A DNA stretch of 64,000 bases from Actinocatenispora sp963805605 (GTDB lineage Bacteria > Actinomycetota > Actinomycetes > Mycobacteriales > Micromonosporaceae): contig CAWDUX010000003.1 of assembly GCA_963805605.1 (NCBI GenBank), forward strand, positions 62,001 to 126,000, given 5' to 3'. Below, one piece after another: positions 51,194 through 59,153 of this stretch. The position numbers and the translations under genes are program-made. Positions within the stretch are counted from its first letter, which is position 1, and every line of letters starts with the position of its first letter. The notes beneath the pieces are model-generated. The model worked only from the letters and a program-made list of their open reading frames with translations. It did no database searches and had not been told where the DNA came from.

Positions 51194-51228
51194 CCCTGGA
51201 GTGGTCGGTCGGACCGCTTTCTCCAGGG
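51194..51228. terminator. Second hairpin between convergent genes
   Basis: CCCTGGAG (51194-51201) pairs with CTCCAGGG (51221-51228); CGGT/ACCG can pair inside. It is placed between the plus-strand DivIVA-domain gene and the minus-strand small membrane protein gene. Confidence 0.5.
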
Positions 51229-51303
51229 CCGGCGGACACACACTCAGGGGCCCACTCCGCTCGTTTCCGGACTGGACCCCTGTAGTACGCCACCACGTCA
51301 GAA

Positions 51304-51344
51304 CGTCAGCGGATCTGGACGTCAGCGGCTCTGGACCTCAGCGA
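51304..51344. repeat. 16-bp tandem repeat at the small membrane protein stop
   Basis: CGTCAGCGGATCTGGA (51304-51319) and CGTCAGCGGCTCTGGA (51320-51335) are followed by a partial third copy (CCTCAGCGA). On the minus strand each copy carries CGCTGA, and the third-copy TGA (51338-51340) is the gene's stop. Confidence 0.8.
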
Positions 51345-51553
51345 CGTAGGCCGTTCTTGCGCAGCAGCGAGTCGAGTACCACCGCGAGCACCAGGATGCC
51401 CGCGGTGACGACGAGGAAGACGTCCTCGACGTGACCCTGCTGGTTGCCGATCAGCATCAGAAGCAGGATCGCCGCGCACACGATCGCGCCGGCCCGGGCG
51501 GCCTTGCGGCTGATCGGCTTGCGCTGATCGGGTGAAGTGATCTGATCGGACAC
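51338..51553 (-). CDS. Small membrane protein of unknown function
   Basis: 71 residues: a polar start (SDQITSPDQRKPISRKAAR), then two hydrophobic helices (AGAIVCAAILLLMLIGN and DVFLVVTAGILVLAVVLDSLL) and a basic end (RKNGLRR). The GTG at 51553 lies eight bases after a very strong GGAGGAGG. An ATG 27 bases further upstream lies at the ribosome binding site and is unlikely. No family is recognised beyond similar small proteins I recall in related genera. Convergent with the DivIVA-domain gene, divergent from the MBL-Rieske gene. Confidence 0.78.
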   Translation of the reverse strand: MSDQITSPDQRKPISRKAARAGAIVCAAILLLMLIGNQQGHVEDVFLVVTAGILVLAVVLDSLLRKNGLRR

Positions 51554-51889
51554 GGTTGCGGCCTCCTCCAGACGCATGGACACGCACAGTCTGGCACGGT
51601 GTCCGACACCGGGTGACGTAGCCCCTCCCAGGTGACCTGGCCGGCCGGGCCGGTATCGCGCGGGTGGTCCCGGTGTGGTCGGTGGACTGCGGTACGGTCG
51701 GCGGCAATAGAGTGGATGCCGCCGGGTCCTGTCCGGTCGACCGCTCGTTTCCGAACGGGGCCGACCCGACCGGGACCGCCATCGCGGGTCCGGCACCCTC
51801 GGACCGTAGTCAGGCTGGCGACCAGCACGGACTGACGGTCAGCAAGCAAGCCGCCAGCACAATCGGCCAGTACAACGGAGGACCACGCG
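51554..51889. other. Divergent intergenic region before the MBL-Rieske gene
   Basis: 336 bases with no convincing gene. On the plus strand TAGAGT (51708-51713) with TGGACT 19 bases upstream (51683-51688) is a possible promoter, leaving a leader of about 175 bases. The ribosome binding site before 51890 is GGAGGA at about 51877-51882. Confidence 0.45.
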
Positions 51890-53473
51890 GTGCGAGTGAC
51901 GGGTACCGGTCACGCCAGCATGTTCATCGAGACTTCCGCCGGTAGCATTCTGACCGATCCGTGGGTGAATCCCGCGTATTTCGCTTCCTGGTTCCCGTTC
52001 CCGGACAATTCCGGCCTGGACTGGGACCGGTTGGGCCAGTGCGACTATCTGTACGTCTCCCACCTGCACCGGGACCACTTCGACGCGAAGAACCTGGCGG
52101 AGCGGATCTCCAAGAAGACCACGGTACTGCTGCCGGCGTTCCCGACCAGCCAGCTGCGTGACGAGTTGGAAGCGCTGGGTTTCCGAAACTTCATCGAGAC
52201 GGTCAACAACGAGGTGACCGAACTCGACGGCGGACTCAACGTCATGATCCAGTCGCTCACCTCACCGACCGACGGCCCGATCGGCGACTCGGCGCTGTGG
52301 GTCGAACACGACGGGGTACGGCTGCTCAACCAGAACGATGCCCGTCCGACGGATCTGTCGGTCTTCCGCGATCTCGGGCATGTGCACGCACATCTGCTGC
52401 AGTTCTCCGGTGCCATCTGGTATCCGATGGTGTACGAGTTGCCGCAGGCGGCGAAGACTGCCTTCGGTAAGCAGAAGCGGGCCCGGCAGTTCGACCGGAC
52501 CGTGCGCTACATCGACGATCTGCAGGCCAGCTGGGTGTTCCCGATCGCGGGTCCGCCGTGCTTCCTGGACGACGAACTGTGGCAGCTCAACGACATCTTC
52601 GGCGACGAAGGCAACATCTTTCCCGACCAGCAGGTGTTCGCTGACCACATGGCCGAACTCGGCTACCGCAACACGGTCGTGCCGCTGCCGGGCACTGTCG
52701 CGGAGATCACCGCCGACGGGTGCCAGGTCACCCATCCGGTGCCGGACGTGCGGGAGTTCTTCGCGCACAAGGAGCGGCACCTGCGCGAGTACCGGGACCG
52801 GCAGCGTCCGGTGATCGAAGCGGCGAAGCGGTCCTGGTCGCATCCGGAGATCGACGTGCTCGCGGGGATGAAGCAGCTGATCGAGCCGCTGCTGGCCGAG
52901 GCGGAGCAGATGTCGCGCGGTATCGCCGGTCCGGTGCGCTTCGATCTGGTCGGGGTGAAGACCGACGACGACGCCGTCTCTGAGCAGGTCGAGAGCATCG
53001 TGGTCGACTTCACCGACCGTGAGGTCCGGCCGTACGCGGGGGAGAAGGTCCGCTACCGGTTCCGTACCGAGCGTCGACTGGTCGAGCACCTGCTGCACAC
53101 CGGAGAGATCGACTGGGTCAACAGTCTGTTCCTGTCCTGCCGGTTCTCCGCAGCCCGGATCGGCCAGTACAACGAGTTCGTGTACACGTTCTTCAAGTGC
53201 CTGTCAGAGGAGCGGATCAACTACGCGGAAGGCTGGTACGCAGAGCAGAAGCCGGACGCCGAGGACATCGTCTTGGACGACTGGGTCGTACAGCGCCGCT
53301 GCCCGCACCTGAAGGCGGACCTGTCCCGGTTCGGCAAGATCGAGGACGGCGTACTGACCTGCCAGATGCACGGTTGGAAGTTCGATCTGGGTTCCGGTCG
53401 CTGCATCACCAGTGTGGGGCATGAGATCCGGTCCCGGCGCAGGGACGAACCGGCCCCCGTGCCGCAGGACTGA
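51890..53473 (+). CDS. Metallo-beta-lactamase-fold/Rieske fusion protein
   Basis: 527 residues combining two domains. The N-terminal MBL-fold domain (1-230) has TGHASMFIETSAGSILTDPW and the metal motif H58-L-H60-R-D62-H63. A middle region (330-460: RFSAARIGQYNEFVYTFFK) has unknown function. The C-terminal Rieske motif is C471-P-H473 and C491-x-x-H494, binding a 2Fe-2S cluster. CMP-Neu5Ac hydroxylase carries the same two modules in the opposite order, so this is probably an oxygenase-like enzyme, but its substrate is unknown. GGAGGA precedes the GTG. No reductase or ferredoxin gene is adjacent. Confidence 0.85.
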   Translation: MRVTGTGHASMFIETSAGSILTDPWVNPAYFASWFPFPDNSGLDWDRLGQCDYLYVSHLHRDHFDAKNLAERISKKTTVLLPAFPTSQLRDELEALGFRNFIETVNNEVTELDGGLNVMIQSLTSPTDGPIGDSALWVEHDGVRLLNQNDARPTDLSVFRDLGHVHAHLLQFSGAIWYPMVYELPQAAKTAFGKQKRARQFDRTVRYIDDLQASWVFPIAGPPCFLDDELWQLNDIFGDEGNIFPDQQVFADHMAELGYRNTVVPLPGTVAEITADGCQVTHPVPDVREFFAHKERHLREYRDRQRPVIEAAKRSWSHPEIDVLAGMKQLIEPLLAEAEQMSRGIAGPVRFDLVGVKTDDDAVSEQVESIVVDFTDREVRPYAGEKVRYRFRTERRLVEHLLHTGEIDWVNSLFLSCRFSAARIGQYNEFVYTFFKCLSEERINYAEGWYAEQKPDAEDIVLDDWVVQRRCPHLKADLSRFGKIEDGVLTCQMHGWKFDLGSGRCITSVGHEIRSRRRDEPAPVPQD

Positions 53474-53498
53474 CTGCCGACCGATCAGCGGTCAGTCC
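53467..53498. terminator. Bidirectional terminator containing both stop codons
   Basis: GGACTGAC (53467-53474) pairs with GTCAGTCC (53491-53498), extended by three pairs inside (one U-G), loop of 10. The stop codon of the MBL-Rieske gene (53471-53473) is in the left arm and that of the PH-like gene (53492-53494) in the right arm. Confidence 0.8.
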
Positions 53499-53935
53499 GA
53501 CATCTGGATCCCCGGGTTGAGTGACAACAGGTGATCGCGCACTGCCTCGGGGTCGGCAAACCCGACCGGCAGCGGGAACCCGACCGTGCGGTGGTGCAGA
53601 TCCACCCACACGGAGCTCAGGAACCACCGGTTCATACCACCCGTCCAGCGGCCGGTCACCGAGGCGATGTCGCTCGCCGCGATGGTGGTATGCCGCAGTG
53701 GCCCGAGCAGCGTGACGGTGGCCGGCGCTGTCGGGGTCGGCTCTGCCAGACGGACGGCCCAGGGCAACCGTAGCCACAGCGCGGTCCAGCCGACCCCGAT
53801 GCTCAGCAGTACCCAGGCCAGCGCGCCGCCGGCCCGCAGCACCGCGTCCAGGCCGACGACGGTGAGCAGTAGGCCCGGTAGCGCTGGGAGGAGCACGCCG
53901 ATGGTCCCGGTGGGCCGTAGTCGGTAGGTCTGCAC
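53492..53935 (-). CDS. PH-domain-like membrane protein
   Basis: Two hydrophobic helices near the N-terminus (TIGVLLPALPGLLLTVVGLD and LAWVLLSIGVGWTALWL), then a beta-rich C-terminal half (TVTLLGPLRHTTIAASDIASVTG, RTVGFPLPVGFADPEAVRDHL) resembling bacterial PH-like domains. The GTG at 53935 (147 residues, QTYRLRPTG) gives the most family-like N-terminus. The ATG at 54025 overlaps the glpD stop as ATGA, would add 30 residues, and suggests coupling; either is possible. Third gene of the TetR-glpD operon. Function unknown. Confidence 0.65.
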   Translation of the reverse strand: MQTYRLRPTGTIGVLLPALPGLLLTVVGLDAVLRAGGALAWVLLSIGVGWTALWLRLPWAVRLAEPTPTAPATVTLLGPLRHTTIAASDIASVTGRWTGGMNRWFLSSVWVDLHHRTVGFPLPVGFADPEAVRDHLLSLNPGIQMSD

Positions 53936-54021
53936 CTGCCCAGCGTGCCGTATCGAGCAGCCTGGCGACATCCCGGTGCGCCCGGTCCGGCGTCGGGTCA
54001 TGGACAACCCCGGTGCGACGT

Positions 54022-55602
54022 TCATAGCGAGGTGGCCGGGGTGAAACCGGTGGTCGGGTCCTGTGCCCGGGCGAGGGCCGCCAGGGCCGCCGGCCGGGCG
54101 GCCTCGGACCAGCCGGTCGCGAGGTCGCACCGGGTACGTCGGGACAGCAGGTCGTCGAGGTCGGTGGCGCCTTCCGCCAGGGCCCCGAACAGTAGTTCGA
54201 CCCCGAGCACCGGTACCCCGTCGGCGACCGGCCGGAGCAGACCCGGATCCTGCGCGGCGAGCCCCGCGACGACAGGTGCCTCGGTGCCGTAGCGGTGGAC
54301 CAGTCGCAGGGGCGCGTCGATGCGACCTAGCCGCGCGAGCGGGGCGGCACCCACCAGCGGCAGCCGGGCCGTACGGGATCCGCCGGCAGGCAGGTGATAG
54401 GCGCGTACGGCCCGGTTCACCGCGTCGGCGGCCATCCGCCGGTAGGTGGTGAGCTTGCCGCCAACGACGGTGATCAACTGGTCTCCGTTGTCGGTCACCA
54501 CGTGTCTGCGGGACAGGTCGGCGGTGCCGCCACCGGTGTGGTGCGGATCGGCGACCAGGGGTCGCATACCGGCGTAGCCGCCGACCACGTCAGTGGACCG
54601 TACCGGCAGTTCCAGTGCGGTGCTCAGGACTCCGAGCAGGAAGTCGACGTCGGCGGGTGCCACCTCGCACCGGTCCGGGACCTCACCGTCCACCGGATCG
54701 TCGGTCAGTCCCACGTAGACCGTGCCGTCCAGGTTGGGCAGCACGATCACGTACCGGTTGTGCTCGCCGGGCACGGCGACGTTGAGCCCGGCCCGGGGTG
54801 AGCCGAGCAGCGCGGCGGGCACCACCAGGTGCGCGCCCTTGCTGGGACGTAGCCGGATGGTGGGGTCGATGCGTCCGGCCCAGACACCGGTGGCGTTGAT
54901 CACTGCGGATGCCCGAAGCTCGAAGGACCCGCCGGTGATGGTGTCCCGCCCGCTGACCAGGCCGCCTGAGACCCGGTCGACCAGGCAGCGGGTCAGGATC
55001 CGGGCACCGTACGAGGCTGCGGTGCGGGCCAGTGCCACCACCAGCCGGGCGTCGTCGATGAGTTGGCCGTCCCAGTGCTCGACGGCGCCGGCAAGCCCTG
55101 CTGCGCGCAGGGCCGGGGTCAGGATCCGCGCCTCGGCCGCGGTGACCCGACGGGGTGGGGGGAGTTGCACGCGGCGGCTGCCGGCGGCTCTTCGGAGCAC
55201 GTCGGCCAGGTGGGTGCCGAATGTGGCCAGGCTGCCGTGCGGGCTGGCGTATCCGGGACCGTACGGTGTGAGGAAGGGCAGACCCCGCACCAGGTGCGGA
55301 GCGACCCGGTCCATCAGGATCTCCCGCTCCCGGGCGGATTCCCAGGCCATCGCCAGGTCACCGCGGGCCAGGTAGCGCAGACCACCGTGGATGAGTTTGC
55401 TGGACGCGGAGCTGGTGCCTGCCGCCAGGTCGGTGCGTTCCACCAGTATCACGGAGAGTCCGCGGGACGCGGCGTCCAGCGCGGCGCCGGCACCAACGAC
55501 GCCGCCGCCGATGACGACGACGTCGACGGCCCCGCCGTGGCTGGCAGCGGCGAGGTCACGGGTACGGCGCTGGGCCGACAGCCAGCTGGGGTTGGTCGTC
55601 AT
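54022..55602 (-). CDS. glpD: Glycerol-3-phosphate dehydrogenase GlpD
   Basis: FAD-dependent, membrane-associated oxidation of sn-glycerol-3-phosphate to dihydroxyacetone phosphate, feeding electrons to the quinone pool. The dinucleotide-binding motif is VVVIGGGVVGAGAALDAASRG-type at 28-48, followed by SSASSKLIHGGLRYL, the typical GlpD motif, plus YVGLTDDPVDG, GGYAGMRPLV and VVGGKLTTYRRMAADAVN. The C-terminal domain is helical; 526 residues. The start overlaps the TetR stop (ATGA). Together with the divergent AGPS-like gene it suggests DHAP is made for lipid synthesis. Confidence 0.93.
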   Translation of the reverse strand: MTTNPSWLSAQRRTRDLAAASHGGAVDVVVIGGGVVGAGAALDAASRGLSVILVERTDLAAGTSSASSKLIHGGLRYLARGDLAMAWESAREREILMDRVAPHLVRGLPFLTPYGPGYASPHGSLATFGTHLADVLRRAAGSRRVQLPPPRRVTAAEARILTPALRAAGLAGAVEHWDGQLIDDARLVVALARTAASYGARILTRCLVDRVSGGLVSGRDTITGGSFELRASAVINATGVWAGRIDPTIRLRPSKGAHLVVPAALLGSPRAGLNVAVPGEHNRYVIVLPNLDGTVYVGLTDDPVDGEVPDRCEVAPADVDFLLGVLSTALELPVRSTDVVGGYAGMRPLVADPHHTGGGTADLSRRHVVTDNGDQLITVVGGKLTTYRRMAADAVNRAVRAYHLPAGGSRTARLPLVGAAPLARLGRIDAPLRLVHRYGTEAPVVAGLAAQDPGLLRPVADGVPVLGVELLFGALAEGATDLDDLLSRRTRCDLATGWSEAARPAALAALARAQDPTTGFTPATSL

Positions 55603-56207
55603 GGTCTGAGGTATCCGTCCAGGAGGCGGCGCAGTTCGGTGCGGACCGAGGCCGGGTCGGTCTCGGCGCCGAGCATCCGTGCGGCGAACACGAAACCTTG
55701 CAGGACGACGACGAGGACCCAGCTGGTGGCGTTGTCGTCGAGTGGGCGGATGGAACCGTCGGCCTGGCCTTCGGCGAGCACCTGGGTCAGGGTCGTCCGG
55801 GTCAGGTGGTGGCTGCTGCCCGCCCGGTCCAGCAGGTAGGGAAGCAGCAGTTCTGGGTCGAGGTCGATGACCCGGGTCAGCAGTGGGTCCGCGGCGAGCC
55901 GGTCGATGCCCAGCAGCGCGGTCTCGACGAGGCGTTGGCGTCCGGTCTCCAGTCCGATGGTCTGCGCGGCGAGGTCGGTGAGCAGCGTCTCGACTTCCCG
56001 GGTGAGCAGGGTGACGATCAGGTGTTCGACGTCGCCGAAGCGCCGGTAGAGCGTCATCCGGCTGACCCCGGCCCGCCGGGCCACTTCGGTGGCGGTGGTG
56101 CGCCGGACGCCGACCTGCAGCACCGACTCGCGGGCAGCGGTGAGGATCACCTCGTCGGGGTCGGCGCCGCGCGGCGCGGGTGTGGTCGTGTTACGAAGCG
56201 ACGACAT
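55599..56207 (-). CDS. TetR-family transcriptional regulator
   Basis: Predicted repressor of 202 residues. The helix-turn-helix is residues 38-57 (TATEVARRAGVSRMTLYRRF), followed by the usual helical ligand-binding and dimer domain with a hydrophobic pocket (VLVVVLQGFVFAARMLG). Start 56207 fits the leaderless -10 TACAGT (56215-56220). It is co-transcribed with glpD, which overlaps it, and lies divergent from the AGPS-like gene. An inverted repeat in the shared promoter (56188-56216) is the likely operator; the inducer might be a lipid or glycerol derivative (inference). Confidence 0.9.
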   Translation of the reverse strand: MSSLRNTTTPAPRGADPDEVILTAARESVLQVGVRRTTATEVARRAGVSRMTLYRRFGDVEHLIVTLLTREVETLLTDLAAQTIGLETGRQRLVETALLGIDRLAADPLLTRVIDLDPELLLPYLLDRAGSSHHLTRTTLTQVLAEGQADGSIRPLDDNATSWVLVVVLQGFVFAARMLGAETDPASVRTELRRLLDGYLRP

Positions 56208-56220
56208 GTGTAACACTGTA
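56188..56220. promoter_or_regulatory. Operator-like repeat and overlapping divergent -10 elements
   Basis: GTGTTAC (56188-56194) and GTAACAC (56210-56216) form a 7-bp inverted repeat 15 bases apart. TACAGT on the minus strand (56215-56220) is seven bases before the TetR ATG, and AACACT on the plus strand (56212-56217) is seven bases before the AGPS-like ATG. Confidence 0.65.
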
Positions 56221-56224
56221 TCGC

Positions 56225-57865
56225 ATGACAGTGGACCCGGCGATGCGTACTCCCCTCTGGAACGGCTGGGGTCACGGCCCGCGCCCCGAACTGCCTGCGG
56301 CGGCCGAGCGGGAACTGGCCCGACGGCTCGGACGGCCGTTGATCGAAAGAACGCCGTCGGTGTCGATCGACGAAGTCTCGCTACCGGCGTCCGCTCTGGC
56401 AGATGATGTCGCCGGCCAGCTACGCACAGTGCTTGGCGACGAACGGGTCCGTACCGGCACGTTTGACCGGATCCGGCACGCGGCCGGACGTAGCTACCTC
56501 GATCTGCTCCGGCTGCGCTCCGGCGATGCCGCCGATGCCCCGGACGCCGTGCTCTGCCCGGCTGACGACGAGCAGATCCGTGCGGTGCTGGAGATCTGCG
56601 CAGCTGAGAGTGTCGCGGTGGTGCCGTTCGGGGGCGGCACCAGCGTGGTGGGTGGCGTCTCCGGCGTGCGCGGCCCGCACCACGCGGTGATCGCACTCGA
56701 TCTCGGCCGTCTGTCCCGGCTGGTACGCATCGACCGGGTCGCGCACACTGCCACGCTGCAGGCGGGGATGCGGGGTCCTGAGGTGGAGGCGGCGCTGGCC
56801 CGGCACGGTGCGACGCTGGGCCACTTCCCGCAGAGCTACGAGTTTGCCACCGTGGGTGGCTGGGTGGCGACCCGGTCGGCCGGTCAGGCCTCCACCGGGT
56901 ACGGCCGGGTGGACGAGCTGGTGCACGCGGTGCGCTGCCAGACACCTGTGGGCGAGCTCAACCTGGGCCGGGGCCCCGCCTCGGCGGCCGGACCTCAGTT
57001 GCTGGAGCTGGTCGTCGGTTCCGAGGGCAGCCTCGGGGTGATCACCGAAGCGACCATGGCGGTACGCAAGCTGCCCGCGGTGCGCCGCTACGAGGGTTGG
57101 TCGCTGCCCGACCTGCCGGCCGCCCTGGCCGCGTTCCGGTCATTTGCGCAGCGACTGGGGCCGGGGCTGGCGCCGGACGTGTGTCGGCTCTCCGACCCCG
57201 ATGAGACGCAGGTGACCTTCCTGCTTTCCGGTTCGCCGGCGAGCAGGCTGGCCCGGGGCTATCTGTCACTGCGCGGCCAGTCCGGTGGTTGTCTGGTCAT
57301 CCTGGGCTGGGAAGGGGAGGCAGACCAGGTGCGGTTCCGGCACCGGGCGGCCGCCCGCCTGCTGCGTGCGCACGGTGCGGTGACGCTGGGAGCCGCGCCG
57401 GGTGCGTCCTGGCGGCATGGCCGATTCTCCGCGCCTGGCCTGCGTGACTCGTTGCTCGATCATGGACTGCTGGTGGAGACGTTGGAGACGGCGGCCGACT
57501 GGTCTGCGCTGCCGGCGTTGTACGAGTCGATCCGCGGCACCCTGTGCGAGCAGCTCGGGCGGGCGCTGGTGATGACGCACGTGTCGCACCTGTACCGGAC
57601 CGGAGCCTCGTTGTATGTGACGGTGCTCGCCGCCCGGGACCAGGTCGATCCGGTCGGGCAGTGGAAGCGGGCGAAGCGGGCTGTCACGGCGGCCATCGTG
57701 GCCGGTGGTGGCACCATCACCCACCATCACGCAGTAGGCACGGACCATCGGCCTTTCCTGCCGGACGAGATCGGTCCGGGTGGGATGTCGATCCTGCGGG
57801 CAGTCAAGTCCACTGTGGACCCCCAGGGCATAATGAATCCGGGCAAACTGCTTCCATCGGACTGA
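56225..57865 (+). CDS. FAD-linked oxidase, alkyl-DHAP-synthase-like
   Basis: VAO/PCMH-fold flavoenzyme of 546 residues. The FAD phosphate loop is PFGGGTSVVGGVSG (134-147), then HFPQSYEFATVGGWVATRSAGQ-type, GSEGSLGVITEATM, and GGGTITHHHAVGTDH with H500-H502. The triple histidine is the active-site signature of alkyl-dihydroxyacetonephosphate synthase, which makes the ether bond of ether lipids. Homologous D-lactate dehydrogenases lack this motif. A flavin role is firm and the AGPS role likely; a dihydroxyacetonephosphate acyltransferase is not in the window. The ATG at 56225 has leaderless spacing. Confidence 0.85.
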   Translation: MTVDPAMRTPLWNGWGHGPRPELPAAAERELARRLGRPLIERTPSVSIDEVSLPASALADDVAGQLRTVLGDERVRTGTFDRIRHAAGRSYLDLLRLRSGDAADAPDAVLCPADDEQIRAVLEICAAESVAVVPFGGGTSVVGGVSGVRGPHHAVIALDLGRLSRLVRIDRVAHTATLQAGMRGPEVEAALARHGATLGHFPQSYEFATVGGWVATRSAGQASTGYGRVDELVHAVRCQTPVGELNLGRGPASAAGPQLLELVVGSEGSLGVITEATMAVRKLPAVRRYEGWSLPDLPAALAAFRSFAQRLGPGLAPDVCRLSDPDETQVTFLLSGSPASRLARGYLSLRGQSGGCLVILGWEGEADQVRFRHRAAARLLRAHGAVTLGAAPGASWRHGRFSAPGLRDSLLDHGLLVETLETAADWSALPALYESIRGTLCEQLGRALVMTHVSHLYRTGASLYVTVLAARDQVDPVGQWKRAKRAVTAAIVAGGGTITHHHAVGTDHRPFLPDEIGPGGMSILRAVKSTVDPQGIMNPGKLLPSD

Positions 57866-57934
57866 TCACCCAGTCGGCCGGTCGGAGACTGCATGCTCTG
57901 GTGGCCGCCCGGCCCGGCTGCCGAGCCCGTGCGG

Positions 57935-57940
57935 AACAAT
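57935..57940 (+). promoter_or_regulatory. -10 element of dxr (leaderless)
   Basis: AACAAT lies seven bases before the ATG at 57948. Confidence 0.45.
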
Positions 57941-57947
57941 GATGGTC

Positions 57948-59153
57948 ATGACGCCACGTGAGGTCGTGCTGCTCGGGTCCACCGGTTCGATCGGTACCCA
58001 GGCCATCGACGTGATCCGCCGCAACGCCGACCGGTTCCGGGTGGTGGGGCTCGCGGGCGGCGGCGGCAACGTCGAACTGCTGGCGAGCCAGGCACTGGAA
58101 CTGGCCGTCGATGTGGTGGCCGTCGCCAAGGGCAGCGCCGCACAGGACCTGCAGCTCGCCTTCTACACCGAGGCACAGCGCCGTGGCTGGGCCACCGGGG
58201 AGTACCGGATCCCGAAGATCCTGGCCGGTCCGCAGGCCGCCACCGAACTCGCCGGCTGGCCGTGCGACCTGGTCCTCAACGGCATCACCGGCTCGGTGGG
58301 CCTTCGCCCCACCATGGCCGCGCTGTCGGCGGGCCGTACGGTGGCCCTGGCCAACAAGGAGTCGCTGGTCGCCGGCGGTGAGTTGGTCCGCCAGGTGGCC
58401 CGCCCCGGCCAACTCGTACCAGTGGACTCCGAGCACAGCGCGCTGGCGCAGTGCCTGCGTGGAGGTAGGGCCGCCGAGGTTCGCCGGCTCGTGGTCACCG
58501 CCAGCGGCGGGCCGTTCCGCGGCCGGTCCCGCGCCGAACTGGCCGAGGTCACCCCGCAGCAGGCGCTGGCCCATCCCACCTGGGACATGGGGCCGGTGGT
58601 CACGATCAACTGCGCCAACCTGGTCAACAAGGGCCTGGAGATCATCGAGGCGCACGAGCTGTTCGACATTCCCTACGACCGGATCGATGCTGTGGTGCAT
58701 CCCCAGTCGATCGTGCATTCGATGGTGGAGTTCTTCGACGGATCGACCCTGGCGCAGGTGAGCCCGCCGGACATGCGGTTGCCGATCGCTCTTGCGCTGG
58801 GTTGGCCGGACCGGGTGGCCGATGCCGCGCCTGCGATGGACTGGTCCGCCAGCCAGCAGTGGGAGTTCCTACCGCTGGACGACGAGGCGTTCCCGGCGGT
58901 ACGGCTCGCGCGGGAGGTCGGGGCCGCCGGCCGGTGTCGGCCCGCGGTGTTCAACGCCGCCAACGAGGAGTGCGTCGCGGCGTTCATCGCCGGCGAGCTG
59001 GCGTTCGTCGCGATCGTGGACACCATTGCCCAGGTTCTGGACGAGGCACCGGATTTCGGGGTACCGGGTAACGTCGATGACGTGCTGACCGCCGAGAGTT
59101 GGGCCCGACAGCGTGCGCGGCAACTGTGCTCGGCATTCCGGAAAGGACATTGA
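57948..59153 (+). CDS. dxr: 1-deoxy-D-xylulose-5-phosphate reductoisomerase
   Basis: Second step of the MEP pathway: DXP to MEP with NADPH. Motifs: GSTGSIGTQAIDVI (NADPH), LANKESLVAGG, PVDSEHSALAQCL (substrate and metal), TASGGPFRG, TWDMGPVVTINCANLVNKGLE and VHPQSIVHSMVEF. The ATG at 57948 gives 401 residues and agrees with the -10; ATGs at 57939 and 57942 are also in frame. The stop overlaps the next gene, as in the conserved dxr-rip-ispG order. Confidence 0.95.
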   Translation: MTPREVVLLGSTGSIGTQAIDVIRRNADRFRVVGLAGGGGNVELLASQALELAVDVVAVAKGSAAQDLQLAFYTEAQRRGWATGEYRIPKILAGPQAATELAGWPCDLVLNGITGSVGLRPTMAALSAGRTVALANKESLVAGGELVRQVARPGQLVPVDSEHSALAQCLRGGRAAEVRRLVVTASGGPFRGRSRAELAEVTPQQALAHPTWDMGPVVTINCANLVNKGLEIIEAHELFDIPYDRIDAVVHPQSIVHSMVEFFDGSTLAQVSPPDMRLPIALALGWPDRVADAAPAMDWSASQQWEFLPLDDEAFPAVRLAREVGAAGRCRPAVFNAANEECVAAFIAGELAFVAIVDTIAQVLDEAPDFGVPGNVDDVLTAESWARQRARQLCSAFRKGH

